This document shows positions 5,235 to 5,866 of a DNA stretch of 5,866 nucleotides, one piece after another; the first letter of the stretch is position 1, and each line of letters starts with the position of its first letter. The stretch is from Chlamydiota bacterium. GTDB taxonomy: Bacteria; Auribacterota; UBA3054; B51-G9. The notes beneath the pieces are model-generated. The model did no database searches. It had not been told where the DNA came from and saw nothing but the letters and a program-made list of their open reading frames with translations. The stretch is taken from positions 1 through 5,866 of the forward strand of contig QMOL01000201.1 in assembly GCA_003648225.1 (NCBI GenBank), read 5' to 3'. The position numbers and the translations under genes are program-made.

Positions 5235-5866
5235 ATGAAAAAACACCAAACATTAAAAGTCAGCGTTTCCGGAGTTCGCGGAGTAATCGGTGATTCTTTC
5301 ACCCCGAAAGTCGCAACAGAATTCGCCGAAGCATTCGGAGTGTATGTAGGTCGCGGACACGTAATTGTCGGTCGAGACACCCGTCCTTCCGGCGAGATGG
5401 TACAGCACGCGGTTCATGCCGGATTACTAACACTCGGCTGCAAGCCGATTGATGTAGGTATTATGCCTACACCGTCAATTTTAGTGAATGTAAAAGCACA
5501 TAACGCTGTTGGCGGGATTTGTATTACAGCGAGTCATAATCCGAATGAATGGAACGCGTTAAAATTTGTCAACAGTGACGGAATTTTCCTGAATAAAATT
5601 CAGGCGGAACAATTATTAGATATTTATCATCAGGGCGATATCGCTCATGTTCCTTACGGTGAACTAAGAAAAATCAGGAAAAAAAATGATGCTTTTGATG
5701 TTCATCTGAAATTAATTCTTGATTTTCTTGACCTTGATTTAATCCGTAACGCGAAATTGAAAGTGGCTTTTGATTGCGTAAACGGCGCGGCATCATCATT
5801 CACGAAATTATTTCTTGAGGAGCTTGGCTGTGAATGTTTTCCGATAAACGATGAGCCCAACGGACT
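5235..5866 (+). CDS. glmM: Phosphoglucosamine mutase/phosphomannomutase family protein, canonical active site, C-terminus beyond window
   Basis: From ATG 5235, 210 residues are open to the right edge, about the first half of a protein of roughly 450. The N-terminus LKVSVSGVRGVIGDSFTP (7-24) and GRDTRPSG (46-53) are typical of the archaeal-type GlmM group, which converts glucosamine-6-phosphate to glucosamine-1-phosphate for UDP-GlcNAc synthesis in the cytoplasm. The active site ITASHNPNEWNALKF (97-111) is intact, with Ser100 the expected phosphoserine and Lys110 conserved. The metal, sugar and phosphate loops lie outside the window. It starts 3 bp after the degenerate paralogue without a Shine-Dalgarno, so translation probably depends on coupling. 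About 45 of 112 aligned N-terminal positions are identical to the upstream copy by eye, and both share PINDEPNG. Glucosamine-, manno- and glucose-phosphate specificity cannot be separated from this half; the symbol is tentative. Confidence 0.87.
   Translation, partial: MKKHQTLKVSVSGVRGVIGDSFTPKVATEFAEAFGVYVGRGHVIVGRDTRPSGEMVQHAVHAGLLTLGCKPIDVGIMPTPSILVNVKAHNAVGGICITASHNPNEWNALKFVNSDGIFLNKIQAEQLLDIYHQGDIAHVPYGELRKIRKKNDAFDVHLKLILDFLDLDLIRNAKLKVAFDCVNGAASSFTKLFLEELGCECFPINDEPNG

Noticed and set aside
1..5866. Mobile element, prophage, CRISPR array or tRNA
   Set aside because: No transposase, integrase, spaced direct repeats, terminal repeats or tRNA-like cloverleaf was seen on either strand.

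Overview
This is a gene-dense bacterial window of moderately low G+C (about 40% by eye). It holds two divergent transcription units read outward from a non-coding region of about 340 bp. No RNA genes, mobile elements or CRISPR arrays are visible. The organism is probably an uncultured or environmental bacterium. An archaeal-type phosphosugar mutase pair together with a glycerol-1-phosphate-dehydrogenase-like gene is compatible with the FCB superphylum (Cloacimonadota, Marinimicrobia and Ignavibacteria types), but this assignment is an inference and not secure.

Left half, minus strand, in transcription order: a MalK/UgpC/MsmX-type sugar ABC transporter ATPase (start 3534), a nitronate-monooxygenase-like FMN protein (19 bp gap), a MaoC-type hot-dog hydratase (17 bp gap, TTG start behind a perfect Shine-Dalgarno), then after a 173 bp structured gap a glycerol-1-phosphate dehydrogenase-like protein that runs off the left edge. 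A good sigma-70-type promoter (TTGACT, 17 bp, TATAAT) lies upstream of the ATPase and predicts a leader of about 130 nt with a large hairpin. No permease or solute-binding protein is present, so the ATPase looks like a shared or orphan energising subunit.

Right half, plus strand: two tandem alpha-D-phosphohexomutase (phosphoglucosamine mutase/phosphomannomutase superfamily) genes separated by only 3 bp. The downstream copy, cut by the right edge, has the normal active-site TASHNP. The upstream copy is full length and intact, but its active site reads TGGHNN (catalytic phosphoserine lost), its metal loop reads NSDGSR instead of DxDxDR, and the nearby conserved lysine and the serine of the phosphate-binding loop are replaced. 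Its sugar loop and the TEP part of the phosphate loop are kept. This is the strongest observation here: a probable pseudo-mutase co-transcribed with its active paralogue, about 40% identical by eye over the first 110 or so positions.

Two leaders in the window, that of the dead/live mutase pair and that of the glycerol-1-phosphate dehydrogenase, carry in sense orientation a small hairpin with the same ten bases (CGTTGATTTC) and stems that differ but still pair. This is suggestive of a shared leader element, but two instances are not proof.
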